Source: Acidimicrobiales bacterium
Lineage (GTDB): Bacteria; Actinomycetota; Acidimicrobiia; Acidimicrobiales; Iamiaceae
Assembly (NCBI GenBank): GCA_035547835.1
Contig: DASZTW010000005.1
Span: 434,001 to 498,000 of the forward strand
Reading direction: 5' to 3'
DNA: 64,000 nt
Under the pieces are notes generated by a model. That model made no database searches. It saw nothing but the letters and a program-made list of their open reading frames with translations, and was not told where the DNA came from. The translations under genes were made by a program, and so were the position numbers. Below, one piece after another: positions 32,263 through 42,302 of this stretch; positions within the stretch are counted from its first letter, which is position 1; each line of letters opens with the position of its first letter.

Positions 32263-35256
32263 ATGGGTTCGATCACCGTGCCGGCGGGTCCGGCAGCTGT
32301 CGCGGCCCTCGCCGAGCGGGTCCGGGCCGCGCAGGCGGGCGACCCGCTGGCACCGGTCACGGTGGTCACGCCGTCGCGACGCAGCGCGCTGGCGCTCCGG
32401 CGTGAGCTGGCGAGCGGCCGCGTGGGCGGGACCGCCGGCATCGTGAACGTGCGGTTCGAGATCGTCGACCGCCTGGTGGAGCTGCTGGTCGAGGGATTGG
32501 GCAACCAGCGTCGACTGCGCCCACCCGTCCTGCGCGAAGCCGTGCGGCAGGTGCTGGCGATGCATCCGGGTCACTTGGGTTCGGCGGCGTCACACCCCGC
32601 CACGATCGAGCGCGTCGCGCAGGGCTACGAGGAAGTGCGCCGCCACGGCCCGGCTGCCCGGGACGGCCTGGCGAAGGCGGGCACCCGCGGCCGAGCCCTC
32701 GCCGAGCTGTACGCCCGGGTCGATGAGCGACTGGTGGGCTGGGCCGACGACGCGGCGCTCGCGGCACGGGCCGCCGCCACGTTGCGAAAGGGTGGCGGCG
32801 CGGCCACCGAGCTCGGCGAGCTGATCTGGTTCTCGCCCGACCTGTCCGACCCCGCGATCGCGGCGCTGGTGACCGCCACACCCGATGCCACCGTCCTCAC
32901 GCTGGCGCCGCCGCCCCTCGACGAGCTGGCGGAGGGCACGACCATCGTGTCGCTCTCCGACCCCGACGACGAAGCGCGCCACTCTGCCCGCGCCGTGGCG
33001 GCGTTGGCCGAACAGGGCGTTCCGTTGCATCGCATCGCGGTCCTGCACCCGGGTCAGCGCTACGCCCGGTTGGTGCACCAACACCTCGAGCGGGCGGGCA
33101 TCCCCCACCACGGTCCGGCCGTGCGCACCTTGGCGCAGACACCCGCCGGCCTGGCGCTGCAGGGCCTGTTGGAGCTGGCGGCCGACGACTTGTCGCGCGA
33201 CCACGTGTTCCAGTGGCTGGTCAGCGCGCCGATCGTCGACCCGGCCACGGGCGAGGCGCCGCCCCGGTCGTTGTGGGACGTCGAGTCGCGCCGCGCGGGC
33301 GTCCTCGGAGGGCTCGACCAGTGGCAGACGCGGCTGCAGCACCGCATCGACCGCCTCGAGGAGGCGACCGACCCCGACCACCACGACCCTCGGGTCGACG
33401 CCGACCTGGCGTTGCAGACGTTCGTGCAGCAGCTCGCCGAAGTTGTCGGCGGCGCGGTCACGCAGCCCTGGCCGGCGTGGTCGGCGTGGGCCACCGACGC
33501 GCTCCGCACCTACTTGCGGCCCCGCGCGCCGCGTGGTCATTGGGCCGACGACCAGGTCGACGCGTACGAGCACGTTCTCGAAGTGGTCGACCAGCTCGCC
33601 GCGCTCGACGCCATCGAGCCCGGCGCCCGCATCGACCCCGCCCGCTTTGCCGCGGCCCTTGCCGCGCAGCTCGACGTGCCTGCGGGCCGCACCGGCACGT
33701 TCGGCGACGGTGTGTATCTCGGGTCGATCCTCTCGATGGCCGGCCTGTGCGCCGACGCAGTGATCGTGGTCGGCGCGGCCGAAGGCCTGCTCCCTCGCGG
33801 GACCGCGGTCGACCCGCTGCTCGGCGACCTGGGCCGCGAGCGCGCCGGCCTCCCGCCGCTCGGGGGCACGGCCGACGACCAGCAACGCGACTTCGCCCTG
33901 GCGCTCGCCACCGCCGACCAACGGGTGGTCACATGGCCGCGGGGCGACTTGCGGGCCAGCGCGGCGTACCTGCCGTCGCGGTGGGTGGTCGACCTCGCCG
34001 GCGCGCTGGCCGGCGAACCGGTGAGCGGCGAAGCGCTGATCGAAGGGTCGATCGAGCATCCGGCCATCCGGCACGTGGCGTCGTTCGCCGACGGGCTCGC
34101 CCACTTCCCGTCGCCCGCCGATGCCGGCGACCGTCGGCTCGCGGAGCTGTGGCACGGAGGTACCGGTGCGGTGCTCGGTCCAGCCGTGCTCGCCGACCCG
34201 TTGCTGCGCGCCGCGTTCGGTGCGGAGCAGGCACGCGCGCTTGGTGGGTTCTCCGAATTCGACGGCCGCCTCGATCCAGCGGGCACCGAGTTGCTCGCCG
34301 AAGCGCGCACCCAGTCGGCCACGAGCCTCCAGACCTATGCCCGCTGTCCCCGGCAGTACCTGTTCTCGCGGGTGTTGGGCTTGCGCCAGATCGACCGTCC
34401 TGAGGCCATCGACGACATCAGCCCCCTCGAGCGCGGATCGCTCGTCCACCTCGTGCTCGAGCGGTGGGTCCGCGACCGGATCGACGGCGTGCCGGGCGCC
34501 GACACCGACGAGCACCTCATGACCATCGCCGATGAGGCGTTCGCGGAGGCAGAGGAGCTCGGCATCACCGGCCGGCCGCTGCAATGGGCGTCACGCAAGC
34601 GCACCATGCGCCGCGAGCTGCTCCACGTCGCCCACGTCGACCGCAAGGGTGCAATGCCCGCCGGCAACCAGCCCTTGGCCGTCGAGATGACCTTCGGGCG
34701 CGACGACGAACCGCCGTTGGTGATCGACCTCCCCACCCAAGGACCCATCAAGTTCGCCGGATCGGTCGACCGCGTGGCACGCACCACGGACGGCGCGCTC
34801 GTGGTGGCCGACTACAAGACCGGCAAGGCTTCGGACTACGCGAATCTCGAAAAGGCGCCGGTGAAGGAGGGGCAGCTCCTCCAACTCCCCCTCTACGCGC
34901 GAGCCGCACGTGAGCGCTTCGGCACGCCGGACACGCGGGTGAGCGCCCACTACTGGTTCATCACCGACGGGGCGAAGTTCGTCACGAGGGGCTACGACCT
35001 CACCCCCGAGATCGACCGCATCTTCACCGACACGGTCGATGTGATCGTCGACGGCATCCGCGCCGGCCGCTTCCCCGGTCATCCGGGGGCCTACGACTAC
35101 TGGCACGACGAACACCGCAACTGCCACTGGTGCGAGTTCGACAAGATCTGCCCCACCGGCCGCGGCGGGCAGTGGGAGCGCAGCTCGAGTGACCCGGCGC
35201 TCGAGACGTACGTCGAGCTCACCACCGGCGCACGCGCCGACGGGGCCGAGCCGTGA
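32263..35256 (+). CDS. addB: AddB-like Fe-S PD-(D/E)XK nuclease subunit
   Basis: 997-residue partner of the AddA-type helicase downstream, for processing double-strand breaks. The N-terminus (TVVTPSRRSALALRREL) corresponds to the vestigial helicase Walker region of AddB and lacks GKT. The C-terminal RecB-like nuclease has the D...DYKTG motif near residues 825-850. C695 and C954-x2-C957-x5-C963 match the split Fe4S4 staple of AddB nucleases. This separates it from AdnA/AdnB, in which both subunits have active motors. ATG 32263 chosen; a GTG lies just before it. It ends with a GTGA overlap into addA. Confidence 0.8.
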   Translation: MGSITVPAGPAAVAALAERVRAAQAGDPLAPVTVVTPSRRSALALRRELASGRVGGTAGIVNVRFEIVDRLVELLVEGLGNQRRLRPPVLREAVRQVLAMHPGHLGSAASHPATIERVAQGYEEVRRHGPAARDGLAKAGTRGRALAELYARVDERLVGWADDAALAARAAATLRKGGGAATELGELIWFSPDLSDPAIAALVTATPDATVLTLAPPPLDELAEGTTIVSLSDPDDEARHSARAVAALAEQGVPLHRIAVLHPGQRYARLVHQHLERAGIPHHGPAVRTLAQTPAGLALQGLLELAADDLSRDHVFQWLVSAPIVDPATGEAPPRSLWDVESRRAGVLGGLDQWQTRLQHRIDRLEEATDPDHHDPRVDADLALQTFVQQLAEVVGGAVTQPWPAWSAWATDALRTYLRPRAPRGHWADDQVDAYEHVLEVVDQLAALDAIEPGARIDPARFAAALAAQLDVPAGRTGTFGDGVYLGSILSMAGLCADAVIVVGAAEGLLPRGTAVDPLLGDLGRERAGLPPLGGTADDQQRDFALALATADQRVVTWPRGDLRASAAYLPSRWVVDLAGALAGEPVSGEALIEGSIEHPAIRHVASFADGLAHFPSPADAGDRRLAELWHGGTGAVLGPAVLADPLLRAAFGAEQARALGGFSEFDGRLDPAGTELLAEARTQSATSLQTYARCPRQYLFSRVLGLRQIDRPEAIDDISPLERGSLVHLVLERWVRDRIDGVPGADTDEHLMTIADEAFAEAEELGITGRPLQWASRKRTMRRELLHVAHVDRKGAMPAGNQPLAVEMTFGRDDEPPLVIDLPTQGPIKFAGSVDRVARTTDGALVVADYKTGKASDYANLEKAPVKEGQLLQLPLYARAARERFGTPDTRVSAHYWFITDGAKFVTRGYDLTPEIDRIFTDTVDVIVDGIRAGRFPGHPGAYDYWHDEHRNCHWCEFDKICPTGRGGQWERSSSDPALETYVELTTGARADGAEP

Positions 35257-38200
35257 CCGCCCCGATCTCCCCGGCACCGGTCGACCAACGAGCGCGCGAC
35301 GACATCCGCGAGCAGCTCGATCGCACGGTCTTCGTCACGGCAGGGGCCGGTACCGGCAAGACCAGCGCGCTGGTGGGCCGGGTGGCGCAGCTCGTCGCGA
35401 ACGACACGCCGCTGCGCAACATCGCGGCCATCACGTTCACCGACGCGGCGGCCGCCGAGCTGCGCGGCCGCCTCCGCCACCGGCTGGTGGCCGACGAGCG
35501 GGAGGGCAAGGTGGCGCCCGGCACCGTGCACGACCTCGACGACGCGGCCATCTGCACGTTGCACGCGTTCGCGCAGCGGATGTTGAGCCAGTACCCCATC
35601 GAGGCGGGGCTCCCGCCGGCGTTCGAGGTGCTCGACGAAATCGAGTCCACGATGGAGCTGCACGACCGCTTTGGCGTGTTCCTCGACGAGCTCCTCGCCC
35701 GTCCCGATCTCGAACCGCTGTGGATGCGGGCCTTCGCGCTCGACTTCAAGCTCGAACGTCTGGAGGAGCTCGCCGAGGCGCTGCACGACCACCGCGATCG
35801 GCTTCCCACCCAACCGCTCACGATCCCACCGGCGCCGAGCCTCGACCCCGCGCCGCTGATCGCCGCGATCGACGCCGCGCTGGCGCACGCCGGCCACTGC
35901 ACCGATCCGACCGACAACTTGCTGGTGAGGCTCACCGGCGAAGGGTCGTTCGCGTCGGCGCGGGCACGCCTGGCCGAAGCCGGCGACGACGAGCCCGCCG
36001 TGCTGGCGGTGCTCACGGCCGGTCCACCCAGGACCGACGGTGGCGGCCAGACAGCCTGGGGCGGCAAAGAGGGCAAGGACGTCGTCGCCTCGGCGATGAA
36101 GGCCGCCGCTGCCACATGGAACGAGCTGCTCGCTGCCACCCGCACGCACTTGGCCACGGTCTTCATCGAGGAAGTCCGCCGCTTCACGCACGAGTCCGCA
36201 GCGGCGCGCCTCACCAACGGGCGATTGGTGTTCCACGACTTGTTGGTCCAGGCGCGCGACCTGCTTCGCCAGCACCCCGAAGTGCGCGACCAGCTCGCCG
36301 CCCGCTGGACCCACCTGTTGATCGACGAGTTCCAAGACACCGATCCCCTGCAGCTCGAGATCGCGGTGCGGCTCGCCGCCGACCCGGCGTCGGGCAACCC
36401 GTCGAGCGATCCGATCGAGTCCCTCGAGCTGCAGCCGGGGCGGTTGTTCTTCGTGGGCGACGCTAAGCAGTCGATCTACCGGTTCCGGCGGGCCGACGTC
36501 ACCGCGTTCATGCGGATCCTGGACACGTTCGAGGCCGACGAGGTGCGGCTCACCACCAACTTCCGCTCGGTGCCAGGCGTGATCGAGTGGGTGAACGAGA
36601 TCTTCGAGCACCTGCTCGTCGACCAGCACGGTCAGGCGCCCCACCAGGCGCTGGACGCGTTCCGCCAGCCGACCGCCGACGGTCCCCGGGTACACGTCGT
36701 CGGCGAGCAGCACGAGGGCGTGAAGACGGCCGAAGTCCGCACCCAGGAAGCCGCCGACGTCGCGACGATCATCTCTGGCGCGATCGGGTCCTGGCCCGTC
36801 GCCGGCCAAGACGGCGAGCGCCGCCCGGCCGACCGGTCCGACGTGGCGGTGCTGATCCCGAGCCGCAGCGCGCTCCCCCACCTGGAAGCTGCGTTCGTCG
36901 CTGCGGGTCTGCCGTACCGGGTCGAGAGCGCGTCGCTGGTGTGGGGTACGCAGGTCGTGCGCGACTTGCTGGCCGTGCTCCGGGCGATCGACCAGCCGGG
37001 TTCGGAGATCGACGTCGTCGGCGCGCTCCGCACCTCAGTCCTCGCGTGCTCCGACCAGGACCTGCTCGACTGGCACGAAGCACGCGGTCGGTGGCGGCTG
37101 CACGCGCCGGACCCGGCGGGTGTCGACGCCGATCACCCCGTCGCCCGCGCCATGGCACAGCTCAGAGCGCTCGCCCGCGGCCACTGGTTCCGGGGCGTGT
37201 CCGACCTCGCGGACCGGGTCACCCACGATCTCCCGTTCTTCGAGTTGGCGCTCGCCGACGACAAGGCCCGCGACCACTGGCGTCGCCTCCGGTTCGTCCT
37301 CGAGCAGGCGAGGGCCTTCGACGAGCGGCCCGATGCCACGTTGCGGCGGTTCCTCCAGTGGGCGGAGCTCCAAGCATCTGACCACGCCCGGGTCCGCGAG
37401 CCCGCGCTGCCCGAGAGCGACCACCAGGCGATCCGGATCATGACCATCCACGGCGCCAAAGGCCTCGAGTTCCCGGTCACGGTGGTGTGCGGTCTGAACG
37501 TCGCGCCGTCGACGAGCGCGGCCACCCAAGTCGTGTGGGAGGGCGACCACTTCCGCGCGCGGCTCGGCGCGCCGTTCCCGATGGACGGCTTCGCGGAGGC
37601 GAGCGACGCCGACAAGGAGCTGGCGAAACTCGAACGCGCTCGCTTGTTGTACGTGGCCACCACACGCGCCCGCGACCACCTCGTGCTGTCATTGCACCGC
37701 CCGAGCCGCACGACCACCGACGCCGACATGCTCGAGGAGGCCTGGCGCCAGGCCGACCCCGGCCAGACGCTCGCGGAGGTCCTCGAGGGTGCCGACCCCG
37801 CACCCGGGCCGGACAACGGCGTCGCAACCGGCGACGGCGGCGAGCCCGCGACACCGCCGGCCAGCCGCACCCCCGGCACCGCGGGGGACGAAGTCGACCG
37901 CTGGCGGGCCGAGCAAGCCGCTTGGGTCGACGCCAGAGCTGAGTTGCTCACCCGCACCCGGCGCGCGCCCGTCGTCGCCGCAACTGCCGTCGCGCACGTC
38001 GACGACGAAGCCGAGGCACCGCTGGGCTCGCCGGTCCAGCGCCTCGGCCGTGCCGGAACCGCCATCGGCCGCGCCGTCCACGCGGTGCTCCAGACGATCG
38101 ACTTGGCCGACCCGTCGAACGTCGAGGAGCTCGCGATCCGCCACGCCGACAACGAGCGGGTGGCCGACCACGCGACCGGCATCGCCCGCATGGTCCGCGC

Positions 38201-38612
38201 CGCCATCGCGTCGGACGTGGTGGCCACCGCGGTCGCCCACCGGCACTGGCGCGAGCTCTACGTGGCCGCACCGCTCGGCGGCGTCGCTCCCCGAGACGAG
38301 GTCGTAGCCGAAGGGTTCGTCGACTTGCTGTACGAAGACGACGGCGGTCGCCTCGTGATCGTCGACTACAAGACCGACCGGCTCGCAGGCCACGACGCCG
38401 ATGGGTTGGTGGCCCGCTACCGCCTCCAGCTGGCGACGTACGCCGTCGCGCTCGAGGCGACGACAGGCAAGGAGGTTGCCGGCGCGGCGCTCCTGTTCGT
38501 GGCCGGGACCGAAGCGCGCACCGAGTGGATCGCCGGACTCCGCGAAGCGATGGACGAGGTGCGCTCGATCGTCAGCTCGTCGATCCGCCCGTCATCTCAC
38601 CCTGGTGGGTGA
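35253..38612 (+). CDS. addA: AddA-like UvrD-family helicase-nuclease
   Basis: 1119-residue ATP-dependent helicase-exonuclease subunit. Walker A GAGTGKT is at 31-37, followed by [50 protein letters not shown] and [12 protein letters not shown], so all helicase motifs are intact. The C-terminal RecB-type nuclease has EGFVDLLYE and VDYKTD near residues 1022-1040. A disordered acidic/proline linker (about 845-885) joins the two parts. With the upstream addB gene it should form a heterodimeric break-resection enzyme. Its 3' end overlaps the convergent clpP gene by 41 bp. Confidence 0.88.
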   Translation: MTAPISPAPVDQRARDDIREQLDRTVFVTAGAGTGKTSALVGRVAQLVANDTPLRNIAAITFTDAAAAELRGRLRHRLVADEREGKVAPGTVHDLDDAAICTLHAFAQRMLSQYPIEAGLPPAFEVLDEIESTMELHDRFGVFLDELLARPDLEPLWMRAFALDFKLERLEELAEALHDHRDRLPTQPLTIPPAPSLDPAPLIAAIDAALAHAGHCTDPTDNLLVRLTGEGSFASARARLAEAGDDEPAVLAVLTAGPPRTDGGGQTAWGGKEGKDVVASAMKAAAATWNELLAATRTHLATVFIEEVRRFTHESAAARLTNGRLVFHDLLVQARDLLRQHPEVRDQLAARWTHLLIDEFQDTDPLQLEIAVRLAADPASGNPSSDPIESLELQPGRLFFVGDAKQSIYRFRRADVTAFMRILDTFEADEVRLTTNFRSVPGVIEWVNEIFEHLLVDQHGQAPHQALDAFRQPTADGPRVHVVGEQHEGVKTAEVRTQEAADVATIISGAIGSWPVAGQDGERRPADRSDVAVLIPSRSALPHLEAAFVAAGLPYRVESASLVWGTQVVRDLLAVLRAIDQPGSEIDVVGALRTSVLACSDQDLLDWHEARGRWRLHAPDPAGVDADHPVARAMAQLRALARGHWFRGVSDLADRVTHDLPFFELALADDKARDHWRRLRFVLEQARAFDERPDATLRRFLQWAELQASDHARVREPALPESDHQAIRIMTIHGAKGLEFPVTVVCGLNVAPSTSAATQVVWEGDHFRARLGAPFPMDGFAEASDADKELAKLERARLLYVATTRARDHLVLSLHRPSRTTTDADMLEEAWRQADPGQTLAEVLEGADPAPGPDNGVATGDGGEPATPPASRTPGTAGDEVDRWRAEQAAWVDARAELLTRTRRAPVVAATAVAHVDDEAEAPLGSPVQRLGRAGTAIGRAVHAVLQTIDLADPSNVEELAIRHADNERVADHATGIARMVRAAIASDVVATAVAHRHWRELYVAAPLGGVAPRDEVVAEGFVDLLYEDDGGRLVIVDYKTDRLAGHDADGLVARYRLQLATYAVALEATTGKEVAGAALLFVAGTEARTEWIAGLREAMDEVRSIVSSSIRPSSHPGG

Positions 38613-39186
38613 CCACGCGGTCGACGATCCCGTAGTCCTTGGCCTGCTCGGCCGTGAACCATCGGTCGCGATCGGAGTCGGCCTCGATCTGTTCGACGGT
38701 CTGACCGGTGTGCTGGGCGATGCGCTCGTTGAGCAGCTTCTTCGTGTAGGCCATCTGCTCGGCCTGGATGGCGATGTCGGCCGCTTGACCCTGAAAGCCG
38801 CCGGAGGGCTGGTGCATCATGATCCGCGCGTGCGGGAGGGCGTAGCGCTTCCCCTTCGCGCCGGCACACAACAAGAACTGGCCCATCGAGGCGCCGAGCC
38901 CCAGGCACACCGTTCCGACGTCGGGAGTCACGAACTGCATCGTGTCGTAGATCGCCATGCCGGCCGTCACCGACCCGCCGGGCGAGTTGATGTAGAGCCA
39001 GATGTCGCGGTCAGGATCCTGACCGGCGAGGTACACGAGCTGCGCCGACAGGAGGTTGGCGATCGTGTCGTTCACCTCGGACCCGAGGAACAGGATTCGC
39101 TCCTGGACGAGCCGGTGGTAGATCTCCGACGTCGGGTCGGTCATCGGGAATTGGTCGGTCGGCCGGATCAGCGGCGGTGTACCCAT
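38572..39186 (-). CDS. clpP: ATP-dependent Clp protease proteolytic subunit
   Basis: 204-residue ClpP peptidase, which forms the two-ring chamber used with ClpX or ClpC. The catalytic triad is S100 (GLGASMG), H125 (IMMHQPSGG) and an Asp in DSDRD (170-174). The N-terminus is short, as in ClpP2 of actinobacteria, which usually have two clpP genes in tandem; here only one is seen and clpX is not adjacent, so other copies are likely elsewhere. TAGCCT lies 8 nt before the ATG. The stop codon is inside the 3' end of the convergent addA gene. Confidence 0.93.
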   Translation of the reverse strand: MGTPPLIRPTDQFPMTDPTSEIYHRLVQERILFLGSEVNDTIANLLSAQLVYLAGQDPDRDIWLYINSPGGSVTAGMAIYDTMQFVTPDVGTVCLGLGASMGQFLLCAGAKGKRYALPHARIMMHQPSGGFQGQAADIAIQAEQMAYTKKLLNERIAQHTGQTVEQIEADSDRDRWFTAEQAKDYGIVDRVVTHQGEMTGGSTS

Positions 39187-39194
39187 GGCCCGGC

Positions 39195-39200
39195 AGGCTA
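39195..39200 (-). promoter_or_regulatory. -10 box of a near-leaderless promoter (clpP)
   Basis: TAGCCT on the minus strand, 8 nt before the clpP ATG at 39186. Confidence 0.4.
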
Positions 39201-39240
39201 GCGGGGCTTTCGAGCCATCCCGCGCGGCCGCCGGTTGGGA

Positions 39241-39795
39241 CTACGAGGTCGTGCGGCTGCGCCGCAACGCCCAGCCCGCCAACACCAACAGCAGGGCCGC
39301 CAGCACCAACAGCCCGATGCCGAGACCGGTGTGGGCGAGCAACCCTGACGGGCTCGTGGCGACCGACGCGCTGACCGCGGCGTCCACGAACGGGTCGCAC
39401 GCGGCACTGAAGTCCGCGCCCGCCACCACGACCTGGTACGTGCCGGTCTTGCCCGCGGGGAGCTGGAAGTGGAGGACGACGTGGCCGTGCGGGTCGGCCA
39501 CACCGGTGCCGTACGTGACGCCGTTGAACACGATCGATGCGTCGGCCCCCGGCGGCACGCCGTCGACCACGGCGGTCTGGGGGCTCCCCGGGCTGCCGCT
39601 GAACGTCGCGGTGCAGTGCACCGTCAGCCGGGTGGTCGGTGTCGAGGTCGTCGTGCAGCCGTACGTGGGGTCACACGTCTGGCGGGTGGATGCGGAGGAC
39701 GGGCGCGCGGCGGTCGACAAACCCACCGCCACCGCCAAAAGCAGGAACACCACGACCGTCAGCCGCGTGCCTGCTCGCCCACTCACCCCTGTCAT
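39241..39795 (-). CDS. secreted protein with LAHTG sortase-E-type sorting signal
   Basis: 184-residue exported protein. It has an N-terminal signal peptide (basic GRAGTR, then a hydrophobic stretch to about residue 29), an extracellular beta-rich part with four or five cysteines, and a C-terminal wall-sorting signal: LAHTG, a 20-residue hydrophobic segment and the basic tail RRSRTTS. LAxTG is the motif used by class E sortases in actinobacteria. No sortase is encoded in the window. ATG 39795 has a GGGAG ribosome site; a GTG 12 bases upstream is the alternative. It is not similar to any protein I recognise outside the sorting signal. Confidence 0.65.
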   Translation of the reverse strand: MTGVSGRAGTRLTVVVFLLLAVAVGLSTAARPSSASTRQTCDPTYGCTTTSTPTTRLTVHCTATFSGSPGSPQTAVVDGVPPGADASIVFNGVTYGTGVADPHGHVVLHFQLPAGKTGTYQVVVAGADFSAACDPFVDAAVSASVATSPSGLLAHTGLGIGLLVLAALLLVLAGWALRRSRTTS

Positions 39796-39874
39796 CTCGT
39801 CTCCCACTCGGCACCTGCCGCCCGTTGGCCGCGCCTCGCTTTGGGGAGAGTTTCTACACCAAGTGGGTGATTTC

Positions 39875-39888
39875 CCCCCACACGGGGG
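39875..39888 (-). terminator. hairpin downstream of the tRNA gene
   Basis: CCCCC-GTGT-GGGGG on the minus strand, 12 nt after the tRNA 3' end and before the LAHTG protein gene. A plausible terminator of the tRNA transcript; it lacks a T tract. Confidence 0.45.
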
Positions 39889-39899
39889 CAGAAGAACGG

Positions 39900-39973
39900 T
39901 GCCGACGGAGGGAGTCGAACCCTCACTGGCGCGGACCTAAACCGCGTGCCTCTGCCGGTTGGGCTACGTCGGC
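39900..39973 (-). tRNA. tRNA-Leu (anticodon UAG) with short variable loop
   Basis: 74-nt cloverleaf on the minus strand. The acceptor stem GCCGACG/CGTCGGC is perfect with discriminator A. The anticodon stem CGCGG/CCGCG holds loop TTTAGGT, anticodon UAG, which reads leucine codon CUA. The T arm GAGGG-TTCGACT-CCCTC is perfect. The D stem has one mismatch. The variable region is only CCAGT, whereas bacterial leucine tRNAs normally have a long variable arm. The 3' CCA is not encoded. It lies just downstream of rdgB. Confidence 0.85.
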
Positions 39974-39986
39974 GACGGACCCGATC

Positions 39987-40619
39987 CTACGGATGCTCCG
40001 GAGGGCGACCGGCAGGCACGGCAAGCTCGGCGGCCAATGCACGGGCGGCGCGCCCGCGGTGGCTGATGGCGTGCTTGGCTTCGGCGCTCAGCTCGGCGAA
40101 CGTCAGGCCGCCATCGCCATCCGGCACGAACACCGGGTCATACCCAAAGCCGCCTGCGCCGCGCGGCTGCTCCGCGATCGACCCGTCCACGACTCCTTCG
40201 ACCACGACCTCGCGCCCATCGGGCCACAAGGCCACGATCACGGTACGGAACCGGGCCGCGCGTTCGGCGGGCGATGCGGCATCGGCGGCCCGCAGTTCGT
40301 CGAGCAGCTTGGCGACGTTGGCCACCGCGTCGCTGTCGGACCCTGCGTACCGGGCCGAATGGACGCCCGGACGACCGCCCAGCGCATCGACCTCGAGCCC
40401 GGTGTCGTCCGCGATCGCCGCCTCCCCAGTGGCCGCGACAAGGGCCTGGGCCTTGAGGCGGGCGTTGCCTTCCAGCGTCGAGGCCGTCTCGTCGACCTCG
40501 GCCACGTCCGGCGGACGCGGCAACAACACCACGTCGTCGCCCAGGATCTCGGCCAGCTCACGCGCTTTGTGCGCGTTGGCGGTCGCCAGGACGAAACGCG
40601 CCAAGGCACGATCTGGCAT
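39987..40619 (-). CDS. rdgB: XTP/dITP pyrophosphatase (RdgB/HAM1)
   Basis: Removes non-canonical purine nucleoside triphosphates from the precursor pool. 210 residues. The family motifs are present: VLATANAHKARELAEIL at the N-terminus, ADDTGLEVDALGG near 70-82 with metal-binding Asp, and GFGYDPVF near 157-164. It follows rph by 29 bp, the same rph-rdgB order as in mycobacteria and streptomycetes, so the two are probably cotranscribed with murI. Confidence 0.92.
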   Translation of the reverse strand: MPDRALARFVLATANAHKARELAEILGDDVVLLPRPPDVAEVDETASTLEGNARLKAQALVAATGEAAIADDTGLEVDALGGRPGVHSARYAGSDSDAVANVAKLLDELRAADAASPAERAARFRTVIVALWPDGREVVVEGVVDGSIAEQPRGAGGFGYDPVFVPDGDGGLTFAELSAEAKHAISHRGRAARALAAELAVPAGRPPEHP

Positions 40620-40648
40620 CGTTCCGCTCGCCGCTCAGGCTCCGTCGA

Positions 40649-41374
40649 TCACGCCGGCGCTTGCGCCAGCACGGCCGACTGCGCGGCCACGATCTCGCCG
40701 ATGCCGGCCTGCGCCAAGCTCAGGAGGTCATCGAGCTCGCCACGGGTGAAGGCCATGCCTTCGGCCGTGCCTTGGACCTCGACGTAACGGCCGGCGCCGG
40801 TCATCACCACGTTCATGTCGACCTCGGCCCGGGAGTCCTCCTCGTACGGCAAGTCGAGCACCGCGGTGCCTTCGACGATGCCGACCGACACCGCGGCGAG
40901 CCGATCGGTCAGCGGGTGCTCGGCAAGGTCGCCGCGCTGCACGAGTCGCGACAGCGCGTCGTGGAGGGCCACATAGCCGCCGGAGATGGCCGCAGTGCGG
41001 GTGCCGCCGTCCGCCTGCAACACGTCGCAGTCCACGATGACCTGCCGTTCGCCGAGCAAGGTCATGTCGCACACCGCCCGCAGCGAGCGCGCGATGAGTC
41101 GTTGGATCTCCTGCGTGCGACCCGACGGCTTGCCGTCTTTGACCTCGCGCCGGATGCGCTCCGACGACGCGCCCGGCAACATCGCGTACTCGGCGGTCAC
41201 CCACCCCTGACCGCGTCCACGCATCCAACGGGGTACGTCGAGGTCGATCGAAGCGGTGCACAGCACGCGGGTGCGCCCGAAGCTGACCAACACCGATCCG
41301 GGGGTCTGATCGGTGAAGTCACGCTCGAAGCCGAGCGGTCGGAGCTGGTCGGGGGCACGGCCGTCGTTTCGCAT
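40649..41374 (-). CDS. rph: ribonuclease PH
   Basis: Phosphate-dependent 3'-5' exoribonuclease that trims tRNA 3' ends. 241 residues from ATG 41374, the usual length. Diagnostic segments include [22 protein letters not shown] at the N-terminus (start chosen here because this block begins the family), [10 protein letters not shown] and the catalytic-site Asp pair in [11 protein letters not shown]. The frame continues upstream for about 99 codons of low-complexity sequence overlapping murI, which is rejected. It lies between murI and rdgB. Confidence 0.93.
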   Translation of the reverse strand: MRNDGRAPDQLRPLGFERDFTDQTPGSVLVSFGRTRVLCTASIDLDVPRWMRGRGQGWVTAEYAMLPGASSERIRREVKDGKPSGRTQEIQRLIARSLRAVCDMTLLGERQVIVDCDVLQADGGTRTAAISGGYVALHDALSRLVQRGDLAEHPLTDRLAAVSVGIVEGTAVLDLPYEEDSRAEVDMNVVMTGAGRYVEVQGTAEGMAFTRGELDDLLSLAQAGIGEIVAAQSAVLAQAPA

Positions 41375-41400
41375 CACGCCAGCATCGCAGCCCCGCGCCG

Positions 41401-42234
41401 TCACCAGCGCACCGGCTCCACCTCGGCCACTTCTGGACCGAGCAAGCGGGCGCCTTGGCGGCGGAACCACTCGATGTCGCCGGACGACAGGAACCGGTGC
41501 CGCCCGGGCCGGTCGCCGGCGCGTCGCGCGACCCGCCCCCCTACCGCCTCGTGCACCCCGTCGAGGACGGCCCGCACCTCGAACGCGGTCTCGTCGGCAG
41601 AGGACACCAGCACCACGTCGCGTCCCATCACGCCACCGATCGTGCGTGCCAGGAACGGGTAGTGCGTGCAACCGAGCAGCAGGCTGTCGACCTCGGCGTC
41701 GACCAGCGGCGCCAGCAGACGTTCGGCGAGCACGCGCACCTGGTCGCTGTCGGTGTCACCGCGCTCCACGAACTCCACGAAGCCGGGACAAGCGGCACAC
41801 GTGAGGTCGACCCCCGGGTCGATCTCGGCCACCAAGCGTTGGTACGCGCCGGACCGGACGGTGCCGACGGTCGCGATCACGCCCACCCGCTTGGTGCCGG
41901 TCGCGGCCAGCAGGGAGCGGACGCCCGGGTCGATGACCCCGATCACTGGCACCGCGACGGCGGCCCGGAGGTCGTCGAGGGCGGCGGCGGCCGCGGTGTT
42001 GCAAGCGACGATCAGCGCCTTGGCGTGGTGCTCGGCCACCAGCAGGCGGCCGATCTCCAGCGCGAACTCGCGGACCTCGGCCGCGGGGCGGCTGCCGTAG
42101 GGGTACCGACCGGTGTCGCCGAGGTAGACGAGGTCCTCGTCGGGCAGCAGGTCGATGACGGCCCGGGCGACGGTGAGCCCGCCGAACCCGCTGTCGAACA
42201 TGGCGATCGGGCGGGGATCGTCGCCATCGGCCAT
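41401..42234 (-). CDS. murI: glutamate racemase
   Basis: Makes D-glutamate for peptidoglycan. 277 residues with the two catalytic cysteines C78 (VACNTA) and C189 (GCTHYPF), the N-terminal [10 protein letters not shown] loop and [10 protein letters not shown]. It sits between cysM and rph, the order also found in Mycobacterium, although the rhomboid and metallo-hydrolase genes that lie there in M. tuberculosis are absent. TAGGAT stands 9 nt before the ATG. Confidence 0.93.
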   Translation of the reverse strand: MADGDDPRPIAMFDSGFGGLTVARAVIDLLPDEDLVYLGDTGRYPYGSRPAAEVREFALEIGRLLVAEHHAKALIVACNTAAAAALDDLRAAVAVPVIGVIDPGVRSLLAATGTKRVGVIATVGTVRSGAYQRLVAEIDPGVDLTCAACPGFVEFVERGDTDSDQVRVLAERLLAPLVDAEVDSLLLGCTHYPFLARTIGGVMGRDVVLVSSADETAFEVRAVLDGVHEAVGGRVARRAGDRPGRHRFLSSGDIEWFRRQGARLLGPEVAEVEPVRW

Positions 42235-42243
42235 CGGACCCGG

Positions 42244-42249
42244 ATCCTA
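42244..42249 (-). promoter_or_regulatory. -10 box of a near-leaderless promoter (murI)
   Basis: TAGGAT on the minus strand, 9 nt before the murI ATG at 42234. Confidence 0.4.
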
Positions 42250-42302
42250 CGGCCTTCCCTTTCGCCCCTTCGTGACCGGCTGATCGGACCGGTACGGCTG
42301 CG

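Noticed and set aside
32263-38612. AdnAB pair
   Set aside because: AdnA and AdnB both carry active Walker A motifs. The first protein here lacks one and has the AddB four-cysteine pattern.
39900-39973. Amber suppressor tRNA
   Set aside because: The DNA anticodon is TAG, which pairs with CUA. An amber suppressor would need anticodon CUA.
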